DNA of 57,651 bases from Pseudomonadota bacterium (GCA_023444445.1 JAEXMK010000082.1:1-57651); one strand, 5' to 3'; positions 19,057-28,230 are shown, counted from the stretch's first letter. Notes: generated from the letters alone by a model not told the origin. A program made the numbers and translations.

Positions 19057-20049
19057 ATGCGTCAATCATGCACTATTTTCGCGCGCCTTTTTGCCGGCGC
19101 CACTTTCCTTGCCAGCGCGGCTTTCGCTCATGCCGAAGGTACCGTCGTGGTCTATTCCGCTGCCCCCCAGCAACTCATGGACGAATTGCTGCCCATGTTC
19201 GAAAAGAAAACCGGCACCAAGGTCGAGCTTGTCAAAGCCGGGTCCGGCGAGCTGATGAACCGCATCAAGGCGGAGAGCGGCAAGGCGGCGGGCGATGTGA
19301 TCTGGAGCGTCGACGGAACGGTTATCGATTTCTCCGCTGACCTTTTCGAGCCATACAAGCCGGTTGAGGCTGCATCGATCAACCCAGCTTTTTCACCGAG
19401 CACAAACTGGGTGCCTTTTACGGCCGTCGTCACGGCCTTTATCGTCAATAAGGAGGCCCTGAAAGGCGCTCCCATTCCGACATCCTGGGCCGATCTCGCA
19501 AAGCCGGAATATAAGGGCCTGATTTCGTCGGCCCGCGCCGATCAGTCCGGCTCCGCCTATATTCAGATGGCAACGGTATTGCAGGATTTCGACAGCGAGG
19601 AAAAAGGCTGGGAAATTTATACCGGCATCCTCGGCAACTCGGTTCTTTCCACCTCTTCGGGCGCGGTGCCGCGTTTCGTGAACGACGGCGAGCAGGCCGT
19701 TGGCATTACACTGGAAGATGCCGCGCTGCGCTACAAGCTCGGCAGCGCGCCGGTCGAAATCGTGTATCCGAAAGAGGGTACGGCAATCGCGCCTGACGGC
19801 ATGGCGCTCGTCAAGGGAGCGCCGAATGCCGACAATGGCAAGGCCTTCATCGATTTCATCGTCTCCAAGGAAGCGCAGGAAGTCGTGGTGAAGGCGGGTC
19901 GTCGCTCGGTTCGAACCGATGTTCCCGCCAATGCGGCACTTGTTCCGCTGTCCGATGTTCCGGCTGCGAAATACGATTTCAAATGGGCTGCGGACAACCG
20001 CGCGCGCCTGATGGAAAAGTGGAACGAGACATTGCTCGACGTTCAATAA
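19057..20049 (+). CDS. ABC transporter substrate-binding protein (AfuA/FbpA-like)
   Basis: This 330-residue periplasmic protein has a Sec signal peptide of about 26 residues (cleavage after AFAHA), then a type II binding-protein fold starting TVVVYSAAPQQLMDELLPMF. These are often annotated as iron(III)-binding, but the FbpA tyrosine pair that binds iron is not evident here. Members of the same family, such as Actinobacillus AfuA, bind hexose phosphates. The divergent ROK regulator supports a sugar or sugar-phosphate ligand. It is the first gene of the operon, followed by a hairpin. Confidence 0.85.
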   Translation: MRQSCTIFARLFAGATFLASAAFAHAEGTVVVYSAAPQQLMDELLPMFEKKTGTKVELVKAGSGELMNRIKAESGKAAGDVIWSVDGTVIDFSADLFEPYKPVEAASINPAFSPSTNWVPFTAVVTAFIVNKEALKGAPIPTSWADLAKPEYKGLISSARADQSGSAYIQMATVLQDFDSEEKGWEIYTGILGNSVLSTSSGAVPRFVNDGEQAVGITLEDAALRYKLGSAPVEIVYPKEGTAIAPDGMALVKGAPNADNGKAFIDFIVSKEAQEVVVKAGRRSVRTDVPANAALVPLSDVPAAKYDFKWAADNRARLMEKWNETLLDVQ

Positions 20050-20059
20050 GATAATTGCC

Positions 20060-20086
20060 GGGGACGGCGCAGAAGCGGCCGCCCCC
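20060..20086 (+). other. Intercistronic hairpin
   Basis: GGG-a-CGGC (20061-20068) pairs with GCCG-c-CCC (20078-20085) with one mismatch, and is followed by CTTTA. It is weak as a terminator. As with the other transporter operon here, it lies directly after the binding-protein gene and probably gives partial termination or protects the upstream message. Confidence 0.4.
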
Positions 20087-20150
20087 TTTATCGCGTTCAC
20101 AATTCGCTTTTCGTTTGTCCAGCGTGGTCACGGGCCGTGCAGGATCTGTC

Positions 20151-21248
20151 ATGGAGCAGCACATGGCCGCCGTGGAAATTACCAGCATAAAAAAGAGTTA
20201 CCGGGATGTCGTTGCCCTTTCCGACATCAATATCTCCATCCCCTCTGGATCGTTTTTTACGCTTCTCGGTCCGAGCGGATGCGGCAAGACGACCCTCCTG
20301 CGCACGATTGCCGGGTTTCATCAGCAGGATAGCGGCAGTATCAGTATCGAAAGACAGGCGATCGAACATGTGCCCGCACATAAGCGCGATGTCGGTATGG
20401 TTTTCCAGGATTATGCGGTCTTCCCGCATATTTCCGTCTTCGACAACATCGCCTTCGGTTTGAAGCAGCGCAAGGCGTCTTCCGCCGAGATTCGTGAACG
20501 TGTCGGCAAGATTCTCGATATCGTGCAGCTCGCTCCCTACGCCAAGCGCATGCCGCATGAATTATCCGGCGGTCAGCAGCAGCGTGTCGGTCTGGCGCGT
20601 GCGCTCGTCATCAATCCGAAAGTGCTGTTGATGGATGAGCCATTATCCAACCTCGATGCGAAACTGCGCGTGGACCTGCGGCGCGAGCTGCGCGAAATTC
20701 AGCAGGCCATGAACATTACCACGGTTTATGTGACCCACGATCAGGAGGAGGCGCTTGCCATGTCCGATCTGGTCTGTGTGATGTATGGTGGCGTCATCCA
20801 GCAGGCAGCTGCACCCTGGGAGGTTTATAACAACCCCGCCAACCGTTTCGTCGCCTCCTTCGTGGGTGCAAACAATTTCCTGATGCTGGATCGTTCGGGC
20901 GGACAGACCTCCATTTCCGGGCACAAAGTGGGGCTGCCACAGGTCGACGCCATTGCGCCGCAACGAACGGTCGTGGCCGCCATTCGCCCCGAAGCGATTA
21001 CCGTTGGCTCTACCGCGACCGATGGCGAAGACTGCATCGAACTGCCCGTCACCATAAGACAGGTGAGTTTCACCGGTCGCGAGATGAATGTCGCCGCGCT
21101 ACTGTCGTCGGGAGAGGAAATCGAGGCGATCACCAAGCCGTCGCCTGACATCATCGCCCTTCAGCCCGGCCAGAAAACGGTTTTCTCCTGGTCTGCTGTT
21201 GATACCAAGCTCTTTGGCGAGGGCGTCACCGGGGAGCGCCTGTCATGA
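20151..21248 (+). CDS. ABC transporter ATP-binding protein (AfuC/FbpC-like)
   Basis: This 365-residue ATPase has Walker A GPSGCGKTT at residues 40-48, VFQDYAVFPHI as Q-loop, LSGGQQQRVGLARAL as signature, KVLLMDEPLSNLD as Walker B and YVTHDQEEA as switch region. A C-terminal TOBE-like domain follows. The start is set at ATG 20151 with AGGAT before it; ATG 20163 is an alternative. A longer in-frame extension upstream overlaps the hairpin and looks non-coding. It partners the double permease whose start overlaps its stop by four bases. Confidence 0.93.
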   Translation: MEQHMAAVEITSIKKSYRDVVALSDINISIPSGSFFTLLGPSGCGKTTLLRTIAGFHQQDSGSISIERQAIEHVPAHKRDVGMVFQDYAVFPHISVFDNIAFGLKQRKASSAEIRERVGKILDIVQLAPYAKRMPHELSGGQQQRVGLARALVINPKVLLMDEPLSNLDAKLRVDLRRELREIQQAMNITTVYVTHDQEEALAMSDLVCVMYGGVIQQAAAPWEVYNNPANRFVASFVGANNFLMLDRSGGQTSISGHKVGLPQVDAIAPQRTVVAAIRPEAITVGSTATDGEDCIELPVTIRQVSFTGREMNVAALLSSGEEIEAITKPSPDIIALQPGQKTVFSWSAVDTKLFGEGVTGERLS

Positions 21249-22930
21249 CGGATATGACTGCGACTTCCCTACCCGGAGGTTTCCGCCTGCGGCTGCCGGG
21301 TTTCTGGACAAGCGTGACGGTACTTGCCGTTATCCTTCTGGGGATTTTCCTGATCCTGCCGATCTTCAGCGTATTCTTCATCAGTTTCTTCGATGCCAAG
21401 ACGGGTGCGTTCGGTTTCGGCAACTATATTCAGGTGGTGACGCGGCGTTTTTATACCGTGGCATTGTGGAATACGCTTGTCATCGGTGTGCTCGGCATGT
21501 TGGGCGCCTGCCTGCTCGGTATTCCGCTTGCCTTCTGCACCTCGCGTTACCGCATCAAGGGCCGCACCTTCATTGCGACTTTCGCTGTGCTGGTTCTGTG
21601 CGCACCGCCCTTCATAGGCGCCTATGCCTGGATCATGCTGTTCGGCGCCAACGGCGCGGTTACCAATCTCCTGTCTTTCGCCGGCATTTCATTGCCAACG
21701 ATTTACGGGATACCCGGCATCGTGATGGTCTTCAGCCTGAAATTCTTTCCCTATATCTTCCTGATGACGGAAAATGCGCTGAACACCATCAACAAATCCT
21801 ATGAGGATGCGGCGGAAAACCTCGGCTGCACGGCATTCCAACGGTTCCGCAAGATCACCTTGCCGCTGGTCTTTCCGGCAGTCAGCACCGGCGCGATCAT
21901 CTGCTTCGTATTGTCCATCGCAGACTTCGGAACGCCGGCAATCCTCGGCAAGGGCATCAGGACGCTGTCGACCATTGCCTATGCCCAATATACCTCCGAA
22001 ATGGCCGGCACACCTACCATGGCAGTCACGATTTCCATGGTGATGATCGCCATTTCCATGGCCGCACTCCTCTTGCAGCGGCACATCCTCGCCAAGCGCC
22101 GTTATGCCAGCTCATTGACGAACCGGCCGGTAAAGCGCTCCATGCGCCCGCTGAAATCGTTCATCGTGCATGGTTTCTGCTACCTGGTCGTCTTTATCGC
22201 CATGCTGCCATCTCTCACGGTCATCTACACATCGTTCCTCGCAACGAACGGTCCTGTTTTCACCGGGGGTTTCGGGTTGGACAGCTATGCACGCATTCTC
22301 CGCGATTCACCGCAGGCGATTGCCAACAGCTTCACCTTTGCGCTTGCCGCGGTGGTGTTGATCGCCATCGTTTCCGGCCTGCTCTCTTTCATCGTGGTCA
22401 GGCGGGACAATGCAGTAGCAGGCTCGCTCGATCTTCTGTTGATGGTTCCCTATCTGATACCCGGAGTGGTTATGGCAATCGGCTACGTTACGACGTTCCG
22501 TTATCCGCCATTTGATATCACCGGCACGGCGCTCATCATCATCCTGCTGGTGTTTATCCGCCGCTTGCCTTACGGCGTCCGCTCCACCACTTCGATTCTC
22601 AGGCAGATCAAGCCTTCCATCGAAGAGGCCGCGGTCAATCTCGGCGCTTCGCCGGCAAAGACATTCATATCGGTGACGGTGCCGCTGATGTTGCCGGGTC
22701 TCATCATCGGTTCGTTGATGAGCTTCATCACCGCCATCAACGAGCTGTCCTCGACGCTGATCCTTTACACGGCGCGGACGATTACGATGCCGGTCCTGAT
22801 CTATATTCAGGTGATTGACGGCGAGTTCGGCACGGCAGCCGCACTTTCAACGTTGCTTCTCGTCAGCACCGGACTTTGCGTCTTCGTCGTCTTTCGGCTT
22901 TCGGAAGACAAGGAAGCATCTTTCGTCTGA
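21245..22930 (+). CDS. Fused two-domain ABC permease (AfuB/FbpB-like)
   Basis: This 561-residue protein has twelve predicted helices formed by two complete permease domains in one chain. There are two EAA loops: AENLGCTAFQRFRKITLP near residue 195 and AAVNLGASPAKTFISVTVP near 460. This double architecture is characteristic of the FbpB/AfuB/phosphonate (PhnV-like) group. It starts within the ATPase stop codon (ATGA), ensuring coupled synthesis. Confidence 0.92.
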   Translation: MTDMTATSLPGGFRLRLPGFWTSVTVLAVILLGIFLILPIFSVFFISFFDAKTGAFGFGNYIQVVTRRFYTVALWNTLVIGVLGMLGACLLGIPLAFCTSRYRIKGRTFIATFAVLVLCAPPFIGAYAWIMLFGANGAVTNLLSFAGISLPTIYGIPGIVMVFSLKFFPYIFLMTENALNTINKSYEDAAENLGCTAFQRFRKITLPLVFPAVSTGAIICFVLSIADFGTPAILGKGIRTLSTIAYAQYTSEMAGTPTMAVTISMVMIAISMAALLLQRHILAKRRYASSLTNRPVKRSMRPLKSFIVHGFCYLVVFIAMLPSLTVIYTSFLATNGPVFTGGFGLDSYARILRDSPQAIANSFTFALAAVVLIAIVSGLLSFIVVRRDNAVAGSLDLLLMVPYLIPGVVMAIGYVTTFRYPPFDITGTALIIILLVFIRRLPYGVRSTTSILRQIKPSIEEAAVNLGASPAKTFISVTVPLMLPGLIIGSLMSFITAINELSSTLILYTARTITMPVLIYIQVIDGEFGTAAALSTLLLVSTGLCVFVVFRLSEDKEASFV

Positions 22931-23011
22931 AGCCGTCAAATATCATTCAAAACTGCAGCAGCGGCGCCCCATGTGTCGCCGCCAGCCTCCCTCTGCAAGG
23001 ACACCAGAAAG

Positions 23012-23974
23012 ATGAATATCGCGAGCTTTTCGCAATCGAAATACAAGAACGCCGCAAAGCCGGGGGACGATGTGGCGCTTCTCATTCCCGGACGGGTTCT
23101 GGCCGTTTTCGACGGCGCGACCGACCCGACCGGAGCAAGTTACGGCGGGTTGAGTTCCGGCCGCATCGCGGCCCTTGCCGCCGCCAATGCCGTGGCTGAA
23201 ATGAGCCTTGACGGCAGGCTGCAAACACTCGCAGCGCCCACGCTTTTTCAAGATATCAGCGATATCCTGAAAAAGGAGGCGCAGCGGATCAATGCCGGCC
23301 ATCCGCCATCGACCACATTGGCGATCGTGGCGGATATGGGCGACAGTTTCCGCCTGCTGCTTGCCGGCGATTCAGGCGTCAGGATCAACGGCACGCGTCT
23401 GGTCCAGAATACAAAGCTGATCGATACGGTAAGCACGTCGGCGCGCATATTCGTGTTTCAACAGCTTCTCGCCGCCATCGGTGACGGTGACGCGGCCGAA
23501 GCACGCACGCGTGCGACGATTTTCTCCGGATTGCGTTCGGCGGTCGCAAACGAGATCATGACGGCGCGGGATGCGGAAAATGTCGTTATTGCCGCGGCCG
23601 GGATGAGCGGTCTTGAGAACGACATCGAAACGGTAGAGGAATTCCTGATGGGCGGAATCCGTGTCCAGCCGCAATTCGCAAACCGGCATGGGCATGTATT
23701 GGGTTACGCCTCGGTGAATGGCGGGACGGTCATGCAGGAGGGTACCGTTGACCTCCGTATTGCCAAGAACGAGCTTTCAAGCATTGAAATATTCTCTGAC
23801 GGCTATTTATCTCTGCCGGCAGGGACGGATGTTGCTGCCTGGGAAGCGGAATTCGCGCGTGTGGAGGCGGTGGATTTTCACAAGTTGCGTGAATATCCGT
23901 CCGTCAAAGGCTCAACAACGGCGGAATTCAGCGATGACAGGACCGTCATTTGCCTCAACCTGGTTCAAGGGTAG
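23012..23974 (+). CDS. PP2C/PPM-like phosphatase domain protein
   Basis: This 320-residue soluble protein has PP2C-like landmarks in order: GDDVALL near the start, VLAVFDGATDPTGASYGG (the D-G metal motif), LLLAGDSGVRING in the middle, and FSDDRTVICL at the end with the D-D metal ligands. PPM enzymes are metal-dependent serine/threonine phosphatases; atypical ones act on small molecules. It is the last gene of the transporter operon, 81 bases after the permease stop. A phosphatase next to a suspected phosphosugar transporter is notable. ATG 23012 is chosen from the match of the first family motif. Confidence 0.75.
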   Translation: MNIASFSQSKYKNAAKPGDDVALLIPGRVLAVFDGATDPTGASYGGLSSGRIAALAAANAVAEMSLDGRLQTLAAPTLFQDISDILKKEAQRINAGHPPSTTLAIVADMGDSFRLLLAGDSGVRINGTRLVQNTKLIDTVSTSARIFVFQQLLAAIGDGDAAEARTRATIFSGLRSAVANEIMTARDAENVVIAAAGMSGLENDIETVEEFLMGGIRVQPQFANRHGHVLGYASVNGGTVMQEGTVDLRIAKNELSSIEIFSDGYLSLPAGTDVAAWEAEFARVEAVDFHKLREYPSVKGSTTAEFSDDRTVICLNLVQG

Positions 23975-24001
23975 CAGAGTTTACAAACCTTATATGAGCC
24001 G

Positions 24002-24026
24002 GCCGACATCGCGTATCGATGTCGGC
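24002..24026 (+). terminator. Terminator hairpin after the PP2C-like gene
   Basis: A perfect ten-base stem GCCGACATCG (24002-24011) / CGATGTCGGC (24017-24026) with a five-base loop is followed by ATCATTTG. The T-tract is short, but the stem is strong and stands 28 bases after the stop of the last gene in the operon. Confidence 0.7.
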
Positions 24027-24588
24027 ATCATTTGCGATCGGTCAGCTTGAGGTCTGCTGACGGAAACGGTCATGCTGTGCCCGTAAGGAGCGGAGACTGA
24101 GAATTTATGCCACCCGGTTCATTCGGATCGGAGACAGAGGCGGTAATAACGTCCACTAGACCGATGTGGCATTAATCCCAATCAGAGCGCAACATCCTCG
24201 CGCGGAATTGTATGTCTTAGCTATTCTTGGGACTGCCGTCATGAAGGCATTCGTGACCATAAGCTGGTAACGCCTGACGAATTGCAAAAGGAAATTCGAT
24301 CCTACGGAAGGAGGTGAACCGCGACAGGCCGGATGTCATCCGTGCGCCCGTGCCCCATCACAACGATGGCTGACGCGTATTCCCTGCGTTGAAATTGAGT
24401 GCTGCCCAAAAAAAGGGAAACCCGCGCACTGTTAATACAGCCAGCGGGTCTCAACCTTTACCCCCTCCCACAAGGGCGGCTGCACAAAAGCACATGAAAT
24501 GAAATATGGCAAGATCATGGCGAATAGATTCTTGTGATACATCGCTGCGCTTGGCTGATTTTGGATCGGGATCTGGCTCGCGCCAAGG
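24027..24588. other. Long intergenic region, possible sRNA
   Basis: 560 bases without a recognisable gene. The only clear signal is a strong minus-strand terminator at 24408-24452. Short frames exist, including one on the plus strand ending near 24317 with a protein-like tail, but none has a start signal or recognised relatives. AAGGAGGTGA at about 24309 looks like a ribosome binding site but no ATG with a long frame follows. Confidence 0.4.
24408..24452 (-). terminator. Rho-independent terminator, minus strand
   Basis: On the minus strand, GAGACCCGC (24452-24444) pairs with GCGGGTTTC (24425-24417), nine base pairs with one G-U. An inner CTGT/ACAG stem extends the hairpin, which is followed by CC and seven T. 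It ends any leftward transcript, either the GST gene with a 137-base 3' region or a separate small RNA. The G-rich GGGAGGGGG upstream on that strand could pair with C-rich mRNA targets, but this is speculation. Confidence 0.75.
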
Positions 24589-25281
24589 TCAGTTCTTTGA
24601 GGCCGCGGTGAAGACCGCTAATTGGGCGTCGTAGGCCCGCTTGAACGCAAGCCTTGCCTTGCCTCGGTCAACATAGGCCAAGAGATTTCTGTATTCTTTC
24701 AATATATCCGACGATTCCAGCCGGCGTAATACGCAGATCATCAGAATATCTGCAGCGCTGAAAGAACCTTCGAGCCATTCGCGGTCACCAAACCACGCGG
24801 ATAATTCGTCAAGGCGCTGCAGGAGCTGTTGCTTTACTCGGGTAAGCCGGGCGTCGTACCACGGTTCGTCGCGCTCGAAGAGCCACACCGTACCGAAATT
24901 GATGACGGGTGGCTCAATCGTGTTCAATGCAGCGAACATCCAGGCAATGGTCCGGGCTCGTTCCAGCGCATCCTCCGGCAGCAGGCCTACATGATTCTGG
25001 GCGATATGGAGGACGATCGCGCCCGACTCGAACAGAATGAGCTCGCCCTGCTCATAGGAGGGTATCTGACCGAAAGGCTGGCAAGAAAGGTGCGAAGCTT
25101 CCTTCATCGCTTCAAACGACAGGCGTCGGACATGATAGGGCTGCCCCACTTCCTCAAGCGCCCAGCGCACCGGCATGTCACGCGCGAGACCGCGGCCACC
25201 ATCGGGAGAGCGTTCAAAAACGGTGATTGTGGGGGGCGTTTGCATCTCCGCAGAAGCGGGAGGTGTTCCGATGTTCGACAT
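24589..25281 (-). CDS. Glutathione S-transferase family protein
   Basis: This 230-residue cytoplasmic protein has an N-terminal thioredoxin-like domain: RWALEEVGQPYHVRRLSF, then PFGQIPSYEQGELILFESGAIVLHI, which carries the cis-proline and the E-S glutathione-contacting pair. The C-terminal helical domain contains WLEGSFSAADILM, the N-capping motif of GST proteins. ATG 25281 is preceded by GGGAG and begins MSNIGTPP. The substrate is unknown; roles in detoxification or stress are usual. It is monocistronic by layout. Confidence 0.9.
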   Translation of the reverse strand: MSNIGTPPASAEMQTPPTITVFERSPDGGRGLARDMPVRWALEEVGQPYHVRRLSFEAMKEASHLSCQPFGQIPSYEQGELILFESGAIVLHIAQNHVGLLPEDALERARTIAWMFAALNTIEPPVINFGTVWLFERDEPWYDARLTRVKQQLLQRLDELSAWFGDREWLEGSFSAADILMICVLRRLESSDILKEYRNLLAYVDRGKARLAFKRAYDAQLAVFTAASKN

Positions 25282-25619
25282 GCTGTTTCTCCCATACGAG
25301 GTCCGTATTTCCGACAGGAACAGCCTCCGCCTTGCGGAACGTTCGGTCAAGGTTGCGGCGCCGGCGCGATCGGCATCACGCGCGCAGCCGGTGGGGAGAG
25401 CAGCCGATCATCCTCGAGCCAATGATCGTGGCGAATATTGACCGTATCCAGCCGGGAGGCGAAACGGCGCTTCCATGCCGGACTTGATAAGTGCGGGAGA
25501 AGCGGAAGATGGTGTCCTGAGGCAAGTTTGGGCTTGTCGGGAGGCGTTATAAAAGCGCAAGCGGAAGGAACGTCATCTAAAGAGAAAGCCGTCCAAACGT
25601 CGATTTTTTTAGGAAAATT
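25282..25619. other. Intergenic stretch between GST gene and tRNA-Gly
   Basis: No gene, RNA or repeat recognised in these 338 bases, apart from the upstream region of the GST gene. Open frames here either run through the tRNA gene or lack ribosome binding sites. Confidence 0.4.
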
Positions 25620-25694
25620 TGGAGCGGGCGAAGGGATTTGAACCCTCGACCCCAACCTTGGCAAGGTTGTGCTCTACCCCTGAGCTACACCCGC
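25620..25694 (-). tRNA. tRNA-Gly (anticodon GCC)
   Basis: On the minus strand the sequence folds as a complete tRNA. The acceptor stem GCGGGTG pairs with CGCCCGC, the D arm is GCTC...GAGC, the anticodon loop reads TTGCCAA between paired arms of CAACC and GGTTG, and GGGTTCAAATCCC is the T arm. CCA is encoded at 25622-25620. GCC reads the main glycine codon GGC and also GGU. No intron. Confidence 0.96.
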
Positions 25695-25948
25695 TCAAAT
25701 CCACCGGTCCGGGGTAGTTCGCTGAACCGTGGGCCGCCGAAGCGGCGACGGGCGCTATATCGCTCAATCGATTTTGGAATGCAACAGGGAAATGACAAAA
25801 ACGCGAAAATTTCTTTGAGAAATGCGACAAGCAGCGGAAATGATTGAGAATTTTTCGATTTCGCGGTTTTTCCTGCGTTGCCAAGCGCTGGCCACCGCCT
25901 TAATCAGGAAAGAACGATGACGGAATCGGCGGAAGCAGGTGGCAGGAT

Positions 25949-26458
25949 ATGACGGAAAATTCCCGGAAGACGGCAACGGAGCTGTTCGAGTTTCTCGACG
26001 GTCTTGGCATTTCGCACACCACGAAACAGCATGAGCCGGTATTCACCGTCGCAGAATCCCAGTCGCTGCGCGATCTCATTCCAGGCGGTCATACAAAGAA
26101 CCTCTTTGTGAAGGACAAGAAGGACCAGTATTTTGTTCTGACCGTCGAGGAAAATGCCGCCGTGGACCTTAAAAGCGTTCACAAGACCATCGGTGCGTCA
26201 AGCCGCGTCTCCTTCGGCAGGCCGGAAAAAATGTTGGAATATCTGGGCGTCGTGCCGGGCTCCGTCACGGTGTTCGGGGCCATCAACGACACGGGCAGGC
26301 AGGTCACTTTCGTGCTCGATAGCGATCTTATGGAAAACGAACTGGTCAATGGCCATCCGCTTTCCAACGACCAGACGACAACGATCGCGTCCAAGGATCT
26401 TATTCGCTTTCTCGAGGCAACCGGACATGCGCCGCTTGTCTTGAAAGTCAGCGAGTGA
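25949..26458 (+). CDS. ProX-type prolyl-tRNA editing protein (YbaK-like deacylase)
   Basis: This 169-residue single-domain protein of the YbaK/ProX superfamily hydrolyses mischarged tRNA in trans, typically Ala-tRNA(Pro). Features are HTTKQHEPVFTVAES near the start, GGHTKNLFVKDKK with the conserved substrate-binding lysine, GVVPGSVTVFGAIND near residue 100 and the final GHPLSNDQTTTI segment. The length matches stand-alone ProX rather than an insertion in ProRS. ATG 25949 is preceded by CAGGA. Confidence 0.9.
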   Translation: MTENSRKTATELFEFLDGLGISHTTKQHEPVFTVAESQSLRDLIPGGHTKNLFVKDKKDQYFVLTVEENAAVDLKSVHKTIGASSRVSFGRPEKMLEYLGVVPGSVTVFGAINDTGRQVTFVLDSDLMENELVNGHPLSNDQTTTIASKDLIRFLEATGHAPLVLKVSE

Positions 26459-26511
26459 GATACGATCTTTGCTTCAACTGAGACATGCGAGAGAAATTAC
26501 GGGAGACCGGC

Positions 26512-27480
26512 ATGAGTGACACGAATAATCCCTACGGCGGCTCCTATGGCGGGCAGATGACCGCAAGCGTGCATCATCATGGCGAGCTGAACGGCGCGGC
26601 CTCCGGCCATGTCAAAGACACCACGACGGCGGGATTTTCCAAGGACGTTCTCGATGAGTCGCGCCGCCAGCCGGTTCTGGTGGACTTCTGGGCACCCTGG
26701 TGCGGTCCGTGCAAGCAGCTGACGCCGGTGCTGGAGAAGGTCATCAATGAGGCAAATGGCCGTGTGAAGCTTGTGAAGCTGAATATTGACGATCACCCGT
26801 CCATTCCAGGCCAGCTCGGCATCCAGTCCATTCCCGCCATCGTCGCTTTTGTCGACGGCCGGCCGGTGGATGGCTTCATGGGTGCGGTGCCGGAAAGCCA
26901 GATCAAGCAATTCATCGACAAGATTGCCGGCCCGGATGCGGGTGATCCGAAGGCCGAAATCGAGGCGGCTCTGACCGAGGCGAAGCAGCTTCTGGCCGAT
27001 GGCGATTTTAACGGTGCGGCACAGCTCTTCGGTGCCGTCATGCAGGCCGATCCGGAAAACCCCGCAGCGATTGCCGGTATCGCCGAATGCATGATCGCCG
27101 TCGGTCAATACGAGCGGGCCAGCGAGTTGCTTTCGTCCCTTCCTGCCGAACTCAATGACGATGCGGGCATCCAGCTGGTTTCTAAAAAGATCGCGCAATA
27201 TGAAGAAGCGCGTAAGATCGGTGATCCGGTCGCGCTTGAGCATGACCTCGCCCAAAATCCTGATGATCACGAGGCGCGGGTAAAACTCGCCAAGGTGCTG
27301 AACGCACAGGGTCGGCGCGATGAGGCGGCGGATCATCTGCTTTACGTCATGCGCAAGGACCGCACTTTCGATGATGATGGCGCGCGCCGCCAGCTTCTGG
27401 AGTTTTTCGAGGCCTGGGGCTTCAAGGATCCGGCAACCGTTGCCGGCCGCAGGAAGCTTTCGGCGATACTGTTTTCTTAA
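26512..27480 (+). CDS. Thioredoxin-TPR co-chaperone (CnoX/YbbN-like)
   Basis: This 322-residue protein has an N-terminal thioredoxin domain with the active site WCGPC (Cys64, Cys67), followed by TPR-like helical repeats from about residue 145 (LLADGDFNGAAQLFGAVMQADPENPAA). The layout is that of YbbN/CnoX, which protects proteins under oxidative stress and passes them to chaperones. Here the CGPC is intact, whereas E. coli CnoX has SQHC, so it may also act as a reductase. ATG 26512 follows GGGAG. A His-rich patch (VHHHGE) lies in the N-terminal tail. Confidence 0.92.
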   Translation: MSDTNNPYGGSYGGQMTASVHHHGELNGAASGHVKDTTTAGFSKDVLDESRRQPVLVDFWAPWCGPCKQLTPVLEKVINEANGRVKLVKLNIDDHPSIPGQLGIQSIPAIVAFVDGRPVDGFMGAVPESQIKQFIDKIAGPDAGDPKAEIEAALTEAKQLLADGDFNGAAQLFGAVMQADPENPAAIAGIAECMIAVGQYERASELLSSLPAELNDDAGIQLVSKKIAQYEEARKIGDPVALEHDLAQNPDDHEARVKLAKVLNAQGRRDEAADHLLYVMRKDRTFDDDGARRQLLEFFEAWGFKDPATVAGRRKLSAILFS

Positions 27481-27548
27481 TGCGGGCATATCCCGGCCGT
27501 TGCGGTTGAACTGCCGGCCGGGCAGCAGTGAACAGGGGGCTTGATCCC

Positions 27549-28220
27549 ATGCATGTCGGAAATGCGAGATATGTGAAGAACGACGACCTGCCGGAAACCG
27601 TGCCGGTCTTTCCATTGCCCGGCGCGTTGCTTCTGCCGGAAGGCCATCTTCCGCTCAATATTTTCGAGCCGCGATATCTTGCCATGATCGATACGGCACT
27701 GGCGAGCCACCGTCTCATCGGTATGGTGCAGCCGGCCCTTCACCTCCTCGAGGCGGGGACTGAAGGCGGGCCTCTGAGTGCTGTCGGCTGCCTCGGCCGC
27801 ATCACCTCCTTTTCCGAAACGGGGGATGGCCGTTACATCATCTCGCTCACCGGTGTCTGTCGCTTCCGCCTGCTGGAGGAGGTCGCCGCGGGTGAGCCCT
27901 ATCGAAGTTTCCGGCACGCGCCCTTCATCGCCGATCTTAGCGGCGAATATGACGAGGAGGCCGTGGACCGCGAGAACCTTTTGCGTGTCTTCCGCTCGTT
28001 TCTGGATGCCAATCAGCTGGAGGCGGATTGGGAAAGCGTTGAGAGGGCGGGCAATCGCGTTCTCGTCAATTCGCTTTCCATGATGTCTCCTTTCGGGCCC
28101 GCCGAAAAACAGGCATTGCTGGAAGCGCCTGATCTGAAGACGAGGGCCGAAACACTGATCGCCATCACCGAGATCGTTCTTGCCCAGGGGTCGGGCGAGG
28201 GCGGCACCGTGCTGCAATAG
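27549..28220 (+). CDS. Lon N-terminal-domain protein
   Basis: This 223-residue protein consists of the LON substrate-binding domain without ATPase or protease parts. Characteristic pieces are [29 protein letters not shown] and the GCLGRI region with [18 protein letters not shown]. Stand-alone Lon-N proteins are common in alphaproteobacteria and of unknown precise role. ATG 27549 is 68 bases after the thioredoxin-TPR stop and follows a G-rich ribosome binding site. Gene order thioredoxin-TPR, LonN, Trm112-like recurs in rhizobia. Confidence 0.9.
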   Translation: MHVGNARYVKNDDLPETVPVFPLPGALLLPEGHLPLNIFEPRYLAMIDTALASHRLIGMVQPALHLLEAGTEGGPLSAVGCLGRITSFSETGDGRYIISLTGVCRFRLLEEVAAGEPYRSFRHAPFIADLSGEYDEEAVDRENLLRVFRSFLDANQLEADWESVERAGNRVLVNSLSMMSPFGPAEKQALLEAPDLKTRAETLIAITEIVLAQGSGEGGTVLQ

Positions 28221-28230
28221 GATCGCTGCC

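Noticed and set aside
25347..25664. Minus-strand open frame running through tRNA-Gly
   Set aside because: Its start lies in the tRNA gene (PRLGSRVQIPSPAP is tRNA read as protein). No family resemblance.
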